Shown one piece after another: positions 1-10,501 of a DNA stretch of 64,000 nt; position 1 is the stretch's first letter, and each line of letters starts with the position of its first letter. The DNA is from Eutreptiella sp. 'Long Island Sound 2002' (Eukaryota; Euglenozoa; Euglenophyceae; Eutreptiales; Eutreptiaceae), in NCBI GenBank assembly GCA_964036045.1, contig OZ038380.1, forward strand, positions 186,694,298 through 186,758,297, written 5' to 3'. The notes under the pieces are model-generated. The model searched no databases. It had not been told where the DNA came from and saw only the letters and a list, made by a program, of their open reading frames with translations. The translations under genes and the position numbers were made by a program.

Positions 1-1113
1 GCTTGCTGGTTATCCACCTCTGGGGTGTCCTGAGGCAGACCACGACACATACCTCAGCCCTGGCACTCCTCCCTCTCGTCCACTGACACAAAGCAAAGGC
101 AATCTCCTTCACAATAAGCGCCAAGTATGGTTTGCACAGGTCCATGCGGCACCCCAGTGCCGCTCCCAGCTCTCAGCTTTAGGTCCATTGGACTGCCAGG
201 TGCTGTGTGCACCAGAGAAGCACCGAGGCAAGTTCTTTGTCCAACGAGGATGTGTGTGGCCCACGTGTACCCACATTCTGTGCGATATTGAAACAGGGAA
301 CACGTACACAGTCATCAGCCTTGCCTATGAAGCTACACCACACGACACCACGCGGCATACAAACATATGTACGTGGTATATGCGCTCTTTTCCCTGGAAA
401 TGAAGCAGCAGAAGCAGCAGAGCAAGTTAGACGAGTAACAATGGCCAAGGGGAAGGACGCATGCCCTATGCTCTCATCTCAACCCCTTCCAAGAGCATGG
501 GTCAGGCCTCAAATAGTAATGGGAAACCTCAAAGCCGGGGACACCCTCCTCTCACGTCTTCCTTCAAATTCAAGCATCAAAATTGTCCTGGCCTTCGGCC
601 GCAACCCCTAAAAATGGCCCGTTCTTTTTCTGCCGTGTCTACGTCACTCACCCCAAAACGACCCGCGTGCTGAGGTTTGGCCATCCGGTGCTGAGATTGG
701 GTCACGAGGTCCGACATGCTGCGTTCCACGAAGGTGGACACGGCCGCAATGTGCGTGTCGAGCCAGTTTGAACGTGTTTTCGGTTCTTTTTGGTCACGGC
801 GAGACTGTGCGTGCTCGTCATCGATCTCCTCCGATGTACAACATCTGTCACCAGCCATGGCGGCTGGTTGGAGCAGCGGGGACGGGCTCGGGCCATCAGT
901 GCTTGTGATATTGCCATTTCCCGGATCATGACCGGGACAGGGCCAAGGTTGGGCTGGCTGGGAACGCAAGTACAGAGTAGGACAAGGGCTGGAACGTACA
1001 AGAGGTCGGGGCGAGGGGCGAACCACGGCTACAGGGGAGGGCTCGGGCCATTGCCTGCCCATCTTCCCCAGCATCGTGAAGACCTGGAGTGCTTTGATGA
1101 AGTCACCGTTGAT
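1..1113. other. No gene assigned
   Basis: No reading frame in the first 1.1 kb looks convincingly coding. A minus-strand open frame (577-1395, 272 codons) includes a moderately protein-like stretch at 590-800, but it overlaps the better forward frame starting at about 1114 and shows no family motif. Confidence 0.3.
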
Positions 1114-1487
1114 GACCTTCTGTCGGGGGTCACGGAGAGTCTCGAGTCGATCACGTCCCCACGCCCCCCTCCTACGGCGATCGCGATGCCCAACCTTCCG
1201 CCTCAGACACTGCAGACGCGGACATCTCCGCGGCCTTTGCCGAAGGAGACGACAGGTTTGCACCCTCACGCAATCGACTCGATCACGATGCAACAGGAGC
1301 CCGCCTACGAGGGCGGACGGAGGACGGGGGGGCACTCCCGCGACGGTGCGCATCGTCCCCCGCCGTCCACACCGCCGCCCCTCCAGAACCAGCACCGGCC
1401 AGAGACGACCTCGTGTGGTCTCCTCTTGAACGTGCAGGCCTGCGGGACCCCCTCCACACAGGCGGCCATCCCCCTCTACACCTAAAA
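1114..1487 (+). CDS. Exon-like open frame, unknown protein
   Basis: One forward frame is stop-free from about 1114 and keeps an ordinary amino-acid mix (acidic and alanine-rich segment, then proline-rich, then a leucine/arginine segment) up to about 1487. There base composition changes abruptly to A/T runs. The frame has no ATG of its own, so it would have to be an internal or terminal exon. No family motif was recognised. Two other frames and the opposite strand are also partly open because the region is GC-rich, so strand and frame are only the most protein-like choice. Confidence 0.3.
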
Positions 1488-1512
1488 AATTTTTTTGTGG
1501 TCGGAAAGAAAA

Positions 1513-1582
1513 CCGATTTACGCCAAAAAAAAGTGCACGCGACTTACGCCAAAAAAAAGACGCGATTTACGCTTTTTTCCGC
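1513..1582. repeat. Short A-rich tandem repeat
   Basis: Three imperfect copies of a unit containing GATTTACGCCAAAAAAAA, about 29 bases apart, follow the exon-like frame directly. The word TTTACGC recurs alone near 1983. Confidence 0.6.
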
Positions 1583-1794
1583 ACTCGACCTACCTTTCCA
1601 TCTCCCTGCACCGCATCCCTGGGCGGATTGGCGGCGCGTGCCCGGCATTCCCCGGCTGCCCATCGCGGGCAGACGCATCAGCCTCCACTGTCCCTGGCGC
1701 AGCCCGTCAATTTCCATTTGTTCTTTGGCCCCTTCGGGGAGGTCATGGCATCACATCCGGACCCTGATTTCTGAGGTTCGTAGGGGGTGACCAT

Positions 1795-3377
1795 CTGATC
1801 GGGTAGAGTGAAATGCAAGCCGCTGATTGTGTGGGGGACACAATGCATGGCCAACCCTGATGGTAGCCCTTGTCGAGTCAGCAACACGTTAACCTCCCGT
1901 CCGATCCAAATGGAGGATTTCCACTGTCTGGACCATTCCCTGCCAAATAAACGTTCTGATTTACATCAGATATACGTTCTGCTTTACGCTGAAACCATTC
2001 AGCCTGTTTTGCTCAGCGCTTCCATCGCCAGTTGACTGCCCGCCTGCACAGTCCCTGCGGCAAAAAAAAGATGTGAATGCGCCTTCCGACGCCAACCCCC
2101 CCCCCTCGCCTGTTTTTCTGAGGTTCAACCAGGCATGGCATAGAGAATAAAGATGCACTTATGCCATGCTGAGGAGTGCATTACCTCATTCTGCTTTTGC
2201 TGCTCTGTTTCTGATTCTCTCTTTAGTACAATATCTCTCTCATGATCTAGGTCTCACCCCCCCCTCGACGACCCATGAGCCCCCTCCTCTTGCAACAGCA
2301 GCACAGGAAGAAATCTATTTGCAGGCGGACGATGCCGATCCCAGGGCCTCACGGACCTGCGTCAGGCCCCAAGAATCTCCAAACCCATGGCAGGCAGCAC
2401 AGTGGCATTAGCAAATGCTCCCAAACACATACGTAGTCGCCTGAGGTGTGGGAAAGAGGCGTTTGGGCGCGGGGGGGGGGGGATGGAGGTGTGGGGGTGC
2501 GATTTCGTAAATCCTGTCACCCGAAATGCAGAAACGCACATGGCGTCGGGAACCGGGGGCGGAAGGACACGACAGACTGTGTCGGCCGTCTGGTTCCCTA
2601 ACCTGAGCCCCTGGGGTTTGGGGCAGACATATCCTGCGCATGTGGGGATGGCGATGCAACCTGTCATCGCGTAGGTGTAGGGGGGGGTGTAGGGGGGGGG
2701 GGGTAGGGGGGGGTAGGTAGGGGGGGAGGTAGGGGGGGGCGACTTCGTGCATACTATCCATCGCGACCGTCCGGCTTGACAGCCATGAGGACGTCCCGAG
2801 GTGGGGCCACCGGTTGAGCACGGCTGCCGACCGACTTCATGTTTCAATGTCGAGGAAGGGCCCTCTGACATGCGTGAAGCACAGTCCGCGTGTTTGCACT
2901 CGTTTTGCCCCATAAGTTGGCATAAGAATGCAGGCGTCTGCAGTTGCCGAAACCTTCGCAACTTTTAGCACATGAAGTCCATTTGGCCGTGGCAGGTGAA
3001 AATTTCCATGATTCCAGAAAGTACTGAGGCCCCATAATTCCCATGATTCTCTCACAGTCCCCCATAATTTCCCAGTGTCCCGAATACGTACCCCGCCACT
3101 CCGTCACAATTCCCCCTTTTTGTTCTGCATCACAACACCACTCGTAACAATTCAACAATACTTCATTCATGCAACACATTTTGCAGGGCGAAAGCACCGT
3201 GTTCCCAGGACTTTTACAATTGCAGTTGCCAGTGCCAAATACACATTGGTTGCCATACACATGATGCAAAAATTACCAGAGGTCAAAATTAGCAGAACGT
3301 GGTGCAGGTCTCATGTTTTCTTCTTCTCTTTGCATGTTTTGAGATGTCGTTGGTTGTTCGTCACCTGTTGCCCACAG
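1795..3377. other. Non-coding stretch with G-rich tracts
   Basis: No supported gene. The stretch contains a G12 run near 2472 and a dense G-rich minisatellite at 2680-2742. The remainder is unremarkable mixed sequence. The longer minus-strand frames here (2362-2961) are cytosine-run translations, rich in proline, and are not credible genes. Confidence 0.5.
2680..2742. repeat. TAGGGGGG-type G-rich minisatellite
   Basis: Seven or so runs of seven to thirteen G are separated by TA, TGTA or AGGTA, so the + strand could fold into a G-quadruplex. The pattern looks like a degenerate GTAGGGGGGG repeat rather than a telomere array. Confidence 0.7.
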
Positions 3378-5038
3378 ATGCAGATGGACCCGGTGCGCTC
3401 CCCCACAAGCCCCGAGGCGCCACCAGCCCTGTCAAACTACGGACCAGCGTTGCCCAGTCCCAGGAAAAGGAGAAGGAAAGGAAACCAAGCAAAGATATTG
3501 GCGTGCAGAGCAGCATGGAGGAGGTCCCCGCTCGGTCTCCACCCTCGGTGCCCAGCAGCCCTGAGCAAGCCATTAAAGCCTTTGGGCCCCCTGCGGAGTC
3601 TCCAAGCCTGAGCCCCCCTGCTGACCCCCGAACCCTGGAGCCCACTGCCAAGCCTCCAAGCCTGCAGCCCGCTGCCGAGCCAGTAGTGCCCACCAATGCG
3701 GTTTCACAAGACAGTGCACAACCACAGAAGGTGTGCTCAGCTTCGATGATGATGATGATGATGATGATGATGGGTACATGGGCACACCCGCTGTGCTGGA
3801 TCATGATTCAATTACCATACAAGTATTCAGCAGGCCCGAGGTTCTGCACGGGGCTTCTAGTGACCAGTGTTTACCATTCCCCTGATTCGTGTCCGTTGCG
3901 GGGGAGGGGGTGTTGCTTTTCCCGGAGGTCTGATTCTTTGTCTATTCTCGTTTCGGTTTCGTGAACTTTGTGGTACGCAAGGTCCGGTGGCTTCAGCGCG
4001 GCGCCAGCTTGTGCATATCGCTGCTGACCTGCCGATTTCTTGCTGGTGTCCTCCCATTGGTCATCCTCTTCTCGTATACTCTGTGTCCGAACGGTACCTA
4101 TGGTCTTTTAGGCCACTGGCGAGCCATTTTCTTTCTGCGCTTTTGTGCTGCTCGCCTCTTGTGGGCACGTGCAATAGCCAGGCTTCCTCCGGGGACGTTG
4201 TCGACCGACTGGCCAAGTGCTGCTCAAAATAGAGTTCCGACAGGGTGGCTGTAGCGAGACAAGTCCGTCGGACCCCCCTTCCTAATCCCTCTCTTCGTCC
4301 TTGAATGGGCGGTGCGCATCCAGCGGAATGCCGTTGGCGCAGCCCTGAGGGAGGTAGAGTGCAAATGCGGTGTGGCCCCTGTGTCAGGACGTGGACTCGG
4401 GTTCATGACCGTACGATATTGGCATTGCAGCAAGGACCGCTGATTGTCTTTGTGTCCCCCGCCTTCGGCCCGCAGCAACCCAAAACCTGGTGTCCTGACT
4501 TCGTGCCTCTCTCCACAGGAACCCTCGGAGGACTCGGCCTTGAGAGCGCTTCTTTCGGTTGCCACCGCGGACCGTACAACTGCGGACAATCTGCAATGCA
4601 TCCGTGACGTCTCGTCCTCGCACGACAGCGCTCCTGGACCATCTGGTGCCGGGCACAAGGTAAGGGACGGCGTGGCTTTGGGCACAACATTTGCCCGCGC
4701 TGATTCAGCCCCCCATTCGAGACGATGGGCGGTCCGCTGTCGCCCAGGGACAGCCACGAAGGACGGCCTGTTGAATGCCGTCGGCGACAGACCACCAATG
4801 GCCAAACGGCACAGACAACCACACAAATCCATTTCATCGTCCACGGCACAGCAATGGCAGCGGAAGTCTCCACACACAAATTGCCAGGGCCTGACACCGT
4901 CGCTTACAGGGTCAGAGTTGCATGCACGCCTTCAGGGGCTGCGTGGCGTGGCCTGCGCTGTTCTTGCCGCAGTTCCACAGAAGGAAGCATCGTGTCGGAC
5001 CATTGAAACTAGCACCACCCCGCAGCTGTGCATGTTAA
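3378..5038 (+). CDS. Multi-exon gene (3' part), Pro/Ser-rich protein of unknown function
   Basis: Proposed exons are 3378-3730, 4324-4353, 4519-4659 and 4910-5038, joined by GT-AG introns. The acceptor before 4519 is CTCTCCACAG and the donor after 4659 is GTAAGG. Exon 1 enters with two leftover bases and leaves in phase 0, and every later junction is phase 0. The last exon ends in TAA at 5036-5038. The first exon encodes a lysine/glutamate patch followed by imperfect repeats of proline-serine-proline units (PPxxSPSL, LEPTAKPPSL). The 47-codon exon 4519-4659 is acidic and serine/alanine-rich. The start lies upstream and was not found. No domain was recognised. The 30-base exon is the least certain; the splice sites around 4519-4659 are the most convincing. 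Confidence 0.5.
3745..3772. repeat. (GAT)n microsatellite
   Basis: Nine perfect GAT/ATG triplets lie just inside the intron after the exon ending at 3730. Confidence 0.95.
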
Positions 5039-5064
5039 GTTGCCCAACACCAGGGCCCTGTCTG

Positions 5065-5158
5065 TAGTGCCCTTGTTTCAAGTTGTAGGGCCTGTTTCGA
5101 GTTGTATTGCCCTTGTTTCGAGTTGTATTGCCCTTGTTTCGAGTTGTAGTTCCCTTGT
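5065..5158. repeat. 21-bp minisatellite, about four units
   Basis: Units close to TATTGCCCTTGTTTCGAGTTG repeat four times. The two central units are identical and the outer ones have one or two changes. It lies 27 bases after the stop of the preceding gene, in its likely 3' untranslated region. Confidence 0.9.
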
Positions 5159-5604
5159 CTATCAGGACCCTGCAAGAGGGGGCGGCACAAGGCCCCCCAT
5201 CGCCCAGCCCAAATAAGTTGGTGCGTCACCGCAAGACGCCCAGTCCTGTAATTGAATGCAAACATTTGTTGTAGTGCGCTTGCAGTCCCAGATTTTCGTG
5301 ACCAGGGTGACTCTTTTTGTGTTGCATTTCCTTTGCATCGCCAGACCGTCTGTTGTTGCAGGATGCAACGCGCGCTGAGAATTTGCAGTTGCTTCTGGAT
5401 GGATTTGGCTCTACTCAAGAAGGCACTTCGTTGCAAATGCTCGCCGTTGCGTTCAACGTATGTTGGGATCATGCTTGGCTTGCATGTGCCGTGTTGCAGT
5501 GGGCGATTTGAATGTTGGCCCCCAATGATTTTTTGGTCCGGACCCCCCTAGACCCCCCCCCCCCATTTGAAACCCACTTTTTTGAGGCGTCATGAGATGG
5601 GGGA

Positions 5605-7460
5605 GGGGTGCAGGCGGTCAGCACCCTGGTGACCCCCGTGGCATTACACAGCGTGGCCTTGGCACCAATATGTGACGGCGATCTCGCCAAGCTTGAGACC
5701 CTCGTCCTCCGGTCCGTGTGGAGGGCCACCCGGCTCTCCCAGGCCAAGGAGATTATTTTCTCTGTGACGCCGGGCCACCGAATCTCCCCAGCATGTGTGC
5801 TATGAGCGCATCATCTGGCTGGCTTGGGTCGCGTGATGCCCGGGAGTGACCCAGGTCATCGCGCAGGCGATCTGGGAGTGCGGGCCCCAGCTGCCAGTGG
5901 ACGGCCAAGTGGGCTGTGCACCTCCGCACACTCTGCTCCTTGGGATGTGGCCCCATGGATGGTTGGTGGTGCTGGGATGTGCTGGGACAGATGGAGCCCC
6001 TGCACATGGTGCAGCAGCCCATGCGTGCCATCCAGCACCGAGTGTGGGAAGCGCTCCGCTGCCACGCGGAGCGTCAGCTGGATGTGCGCCAACTGGCCAC
6101 TTTCAGGGGGTTTGCAGACGGTGTGGACGGCGCGGCGTGCTGTGCGGCGCTCCAGGTGGCCTCTACCGAGAAGGAGGCCTCACTGCTCCATGGGCTATTG
6201 TTGCGGGCGCGGCGGACCTTGACACATGTGCGTGGGCATGGGATGTGGACGGCCTCGACCTGTCTGTTGTGTGACGTGGCCCATGAGGATGAGTTGCAGG
6301 CCTGTGGGACTACCCGCGATGGCACGGGGCGCGGGACAACTTGGCCCCGTGGTTGCTTGTTGCGGCTGCGGCCATACCCTAGCTCAGCCACCTTGAGCAC
6401 TAGCTGAGCACTGGCCGGCGTGCCTCTGATGGGCGGTACTTCTACTTGCCCGCCTCTTGGGAGGCCTTGATAAGGCCCCGGCGGATGCCTTCCTCAACCA
6501 CTTGTACAGCAAGTACCCCGCGGTAATGGGAGAGCACAGCGCGGCTTGCAGCAAAGTGTACGACGACTCGGGGTGTGCGCTCTTCCCGCGCGCGCCATAG
6601 ATGGGGTAGCATGGGCGCTACCCCTAGGCCAACCTCTGTGGCCCCGTGCCGGGCCTGCCACCGGCGCCCCTGCTTGCACGCGGCCGAGTATGCCTCTTGG
6701 TTGGCCGGGGTGAGAGCGAGCCTTCGCCAACAATTTGGTCCGCTGGGCGTGGGTGTTGGCGTGGCACCTGGGCCCGGGCGATGTTTCTTGGGCCGAACTA
6801 TCCCTGGACTATGAGGCCTTCGTGGGACGGGCGCTCCCCGTGGATTCGGAATGTATTCCGGAAGCACTGGAAGATATTCCACAGGATCCACAATATATTC
6901 CGGAAGCACCAGAATATACTGCGGAAGCACGGGAATATACTCCGGAAGCATTGGAATATATTCCAGAAGCACCGGAATATGTTCCGGAACAGCACGTGTA
7001 GCTCCTGCGGCTACGGGCCCCTGCCCGTCTCCGGCTAGCGGGGGGAGAGCGCTGCTTGATGGGCTACTTCCCTTGCCCGACTGTTGCCTTGTGCCCAGCG
7101 CCCGCGGCGAGCGCCGGCGTAGGGGGTGCCCCTTATGGTGCTTTAGGTGCGCCGCGGCCTTGGATGGGGCCGAGTCACGGTGGGCCCAATGCCTAGAGCA
7201 CAGGGCGCCCTCCTGCGACCTGCTGGCACTTGCGGTATGGTATTAGCTTGTGCTACCGTGCCAGCCACGTGGGTCATGAGCGGTGCGGCGCAGCGGTGGT
7301 CGCACGCCCCTAGTCCAGCTGCGGCAGGGCCCGGGAAAGCGCGTCCTGGTGCCGCACGAACGGTGGGAGGGGGCGCAGGCCCCTTCGGCATGGCTGGGCC
7401 GCTCGCCCTCGTCATTGGAGGGCCTTTCTCAAGCATCTCGCCGAGCTGGTGAAAAATTTC
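5605..7460 (+). pseudogene. Decayed LINE-type reverse transcriptase, C-terminal region
   Basis: Frame-hopping fragments follow the layout of the C-terminal end of non-LTR retrotransposon proteins. At 5605-5800 the translation contains LAKLETLVLRSVW and a PGHRISP motif. At 5850-5890 it reads TQVIAQAIWE. At 6180-6360 a stretch with HGMWTASTCLLC, then HEDE, then LWDYPRWHGARDN resembles the terminal CxxC...H zinc-finger-like segment (C-L-L-C ... H/ED ... W-x-CPRW). More degraded pieces (SWAELSLDYEAFVGRALP at 6795-6840) continue to about 7.46 kb. Stops and frameshifts show that it is dead. The polymerase core with its catalytic aspartates is not present, so this is a 5'-truncated remnant, as is usual for LINE copies. 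Assignment rests on remembered family patterns. Confidence 0.5.
6848..6995 (+). repeat. 21-bp repeat encoding a 7-residue motif
   Basis: Seven copies of a 21-base unit close to GAATATATTCCGGAAGCACC give, in one forward frame, repeats of E-Y-I-P-E-A-P. The unit length is a multiple of three and all copies keep the frame. It sits inside the decayed LINE-like region. Confidence 0.85.
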
Positions 7461-7467
7461 AAGCGTG

Positions 7468-7524
7468 GCCCTTGAGCCCCCCCAACAAAAGGGGGAGGGG
7501 GTCGGGAAAAGGGGCTCCAAGGGC
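7468..7524. repeat. Hairpin repeat, copy 1
   Basis: Left arm 7468-7480 (GCCCTTGAGCCCC) pairs with right arm 7511-7524 (GGGGCTCCAAGGGC) with one bulge. The loop holds two G tracts. Confidence 0.75.
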
Positions 7525-7824
7525 AGAAGGTTGTTTTGGGCAGTCAGAGTGTAGGCAAAGGACGAGGGTTATTGCATTTCCCATTGAGATGCATGTGTTC
7601 CCATGCTCGATATGTTGTGTTTCATTGGCAGCATGGTACCTGTGTTTGCTCCACCTCTCCCACCCCTGGCCCCGGGAGATCAAAACACTCTTGTCTATGC
7701 GGGTATGCAATGGTGAGCCCCGAGTTGCCGAATTCATTGTTTCAACGAAGAATTGGCCCATTCAGTACACAAAAGACACTCAGAGCAAGTGACCGGGCCA
7801 CTATTCCATGTGTGAAAGGGGACT

Positions 7825-7878
7825 GCCCTTGGGGCCCCCTATGGGGGGGGGGGGGGTTGGAAAAGGGGCTCCAAGGGC
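7825..7878. repeat. Hairpin repeat, copy 2
   Basis: Arms 7825-7838 and 7865-7878 match over 13 of 14 bases. The loop contains a G13 tract followed by TTGGAAAA, the loop sequence typical of this family. Confidence 0.8.
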
Positions 7879-8650
7879 CCTTGCCCCCATCGTTTCAATT
7901 TTTCTCGTGCCAAGGCACTATCCACGAGTTGCTCGTGGAGGGCACCCCCTCCCCCAGTGGCATGCACTCACTGGAGGGGGGCAGGTCCTCCTTAGCGTCC
8001 TCTTCCTCCTCTTCATCATCGGCTGCGGTACCGGCAGCACCATGGCTGCCCGGCCAACCCGTGTTTGTTAACGCGGGGCGACAGACCAGCTTGCTGGCCA
8101 TGGGACGGACCCGGTCCTCCCCCTCGGGGAGGGCTACACATTGTGGAGGGTAGCCAGGTCGGCTCCATGGGAGGGTGAGCATGGAAGAGACCTAGCCTCA
8201 ACCAGCTTGTCCCTCTTGGCCACCGTGCTCCATAGGTGGAGGGCCACCATGGGGAAAGGGGGCGCCCGAACTTTGATCAGCCCCCTTCCTCCGCTCCTCT
8301 ACCTCTGTACATAGGCCTATGGACAGTAAAAAGAGTGGTGTCCAAAATTGCTGTTGTGTAGGCTGTTTAGTGGCACCTAAAATTTTTTCAAACTTCAACT
8401 TTTTCCGAAACCCTTCTGCTGCCCATGGGATAGGTTTTGGTGATCACGTGGTGACAATATGTGGTGACAATACGAGCACCCACGGGGACCCACATAGTGG
8501 CCGCCGGGCCCATGTAGCCCAAGCCATGGGCCCCCCTAAAGCCTTAAAATTGCTGTTTGTAGGTGGTTTAGTGGCACCTGGTGGCACCTGAGCATAAAGC
8601 AGTTTTCTACAGCTCAAAAACCATCTACAGCTCAAAAACTAGAAAAATTT

Positions 8651-9195
8651 CCAAATTTTTTTTGATATTCTGACCATTCACAATGATCAAACATCTTATG
8701 TAAAGCATATTTCAGGCCCTCCTTATGTGTTTTTCACTGACTCGGCCCACCTCCCCGCCCCTCTGCCTCTGTACATAGGCCAGCGGACGCTAATAGACGA
8801 ATGCCCTCCTTACGTGTTTTTCACCCTATTTGTGTGTTTGGACATGGGCAAGGGGCTGGGGCACAACCTGCTTACTAGCTTATGCAATTTTCCACCCTCG
8901 GCAACTCAGAAATGGAAATCTTTCCAAATTTGTTTTTTGATATTCTGACCATTCACAACGATCAAACATCCTATGTAAAACATATTCTGGACCCTCTTTG
9001 TGTGTTTTTTACCCTATTTGGGTGTTGGAGGGGGGATGAGGCAGCTAGGGCACAAACTGCATAAGCATTTTTCCACCCTCTACACCTCAAAAATGGAATT
9101 TTCCAAACCGTTTCTTTTTGATATTCTGAGCATTCACAATGATCAAATATCCTATCCTATGTAAAGGATGCTTTAGACCCTCTTTATGTGACTAT
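8651..9195. repeat. Threefold repeat of ~85 bp
   Basis: A segment beginning near TTTTTGATATTCTGACCATT and continuing through ATGATCAAACATCCTATGTAAA occurs at about 8651-8740, 8925-9015 and 9100-9195. Copies differ by scattered substitutions and one short internal duplication in the third. Confidence 0.85.
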
Positions 9196-9245
9196 CTAAC
9201 TGATTTGGCGGACTGTGCTCCCTCCCTCTTCGAGGTGCCTTATGG

Positions 9246-9545
9246 ATTGGCAGTAGAATTTTTGAAAAAAATTTACCCCACTTGCATATGTTCAAAGTGA
9301 TGAGTGCATCATGGGGATCATTTTGAGGTATGAATGTTGGGGTACCCACCGACCCCCCCCCCCCCCCAAGCGATCAGATACCGAGGCCTTGTGCCAACCC
9401 CCCCCTCCCCCCCTCAAGCTCCCTCTCAGAACCTCCCCCGCCCCTGGCATAGTAAGGGGGCGGAGTTGGGAGCCCATGGTGGAGGGGGTTTGAAAATGGG
9501 CTCCCAAGGGCCCTCCGCCCCTCAACCCAATTTTCTCCCCGCCCT
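9246..9545. repeat. Dispersed ~290-bp repeat, copy 1
   Basis: The stretch from GTAGAATTTTTG through GGGGATCATTTTGAGGTATG, a poly-C tract, and a terminal hairpin (arms 9466-9476 and 9497-9507, TTGGGAGCCCA, perfect 11 bp) recurs at 20508-20765. The two copies are clearly homologous across the whole length. Confidence 0.8.
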
Positions 9546-10501
9546 CGCAGAGCAATTGTCTTCCCACTATTCTTCAACACAAATGATTCAGTTGTGAGAA
9601 CAGGAGCATCCATTTTTGCGCCCTCTTTTGTGTACCGAAACCATGAGTGAGCCAATCCACTCAACACCAGTAGCACCTCACACTTGGGGGGGGGGTATTG
9701 TGACGGAAAGAAACCATGCCCAACACATCCTTCCAACGCAACGGACATGCACAAACACCTTGACCGTCTCCTGTTTTCCACAATGGCCTCCTGTTTCCAA
9801 AAATGACACCAGCATGGGTGGGTATGGAGGTCAAGATGACATTTTTTGACAATACATGTGTGGGTACACGAGGGGTTTACTGATTCTTGGAAGCTCGCAT
9901 TGAGCTTCACGGTCGCCGCATCAGCCGTTTTAATTTCACGATTCTTTTCGTTCATGAGCACATACCATCTTGTCAACAAAAATAGTGCATGGTGCGTTTG
10001 TTGTGTTTAATTATGGTGGCTGATTTGGCAACCATTCAGTTTACACCATGCGACATGCGTGGCATCATGGGTGGGAGAAGTTGGTGTTGTTGATCATAGC
10101 TATACATATTACTTGAGGAGCCTTTGCTTAGGTACTCCCAGGGGTTGGAAGAAGACAAAAGGGCCACCGTTGTGGTGTTTCATCTATGTGGATTTGAATA
10201 CCTCCGGGTAGAAAGTAGTGTGCTGTGGACCGGTACGTTCTGGAGCCCACTACAAACATGCACATCTGTGTCTGCCGCATTTAGGCAGCAGTTGGAATCC
10301 TACAGTCTCTTGAGTTTTTGAGTACTCGGGTGGTGGACCATTCAATGGGACTTGGACCGTTCAGCAAGACTCTCTGCTGGTGCACTTCAAAAGGCCTGAT
10401 GATTGATTGTCTCGTCGTTGCCGTCCCGCAGATTTGAGTTGGGCGGGAGGTCGCATGTATCTGTGCATGTTCCCCTCCAGGCCTCCCTGTTCCCCTCACA
10501 G

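Larger units (their letters stand above)
7530..10501. other. Gene-poor repeat region
   Basis: Contains two hairpin repeats, a threefold ~85-bp repeat and one copy of a ~290-bp dispersed repeat, all listed separately. Open frames here (for example 7536-8153) run through G/C tracts and show no protein-like composition. No gene is supported. Confidence 0.5.

Noticed and set aside
2362-2961. 199-codon minus-strand ORF
   Set aside because: It runs through G tracts (poly-Pro translation) with no coding-like composition elsewhere.
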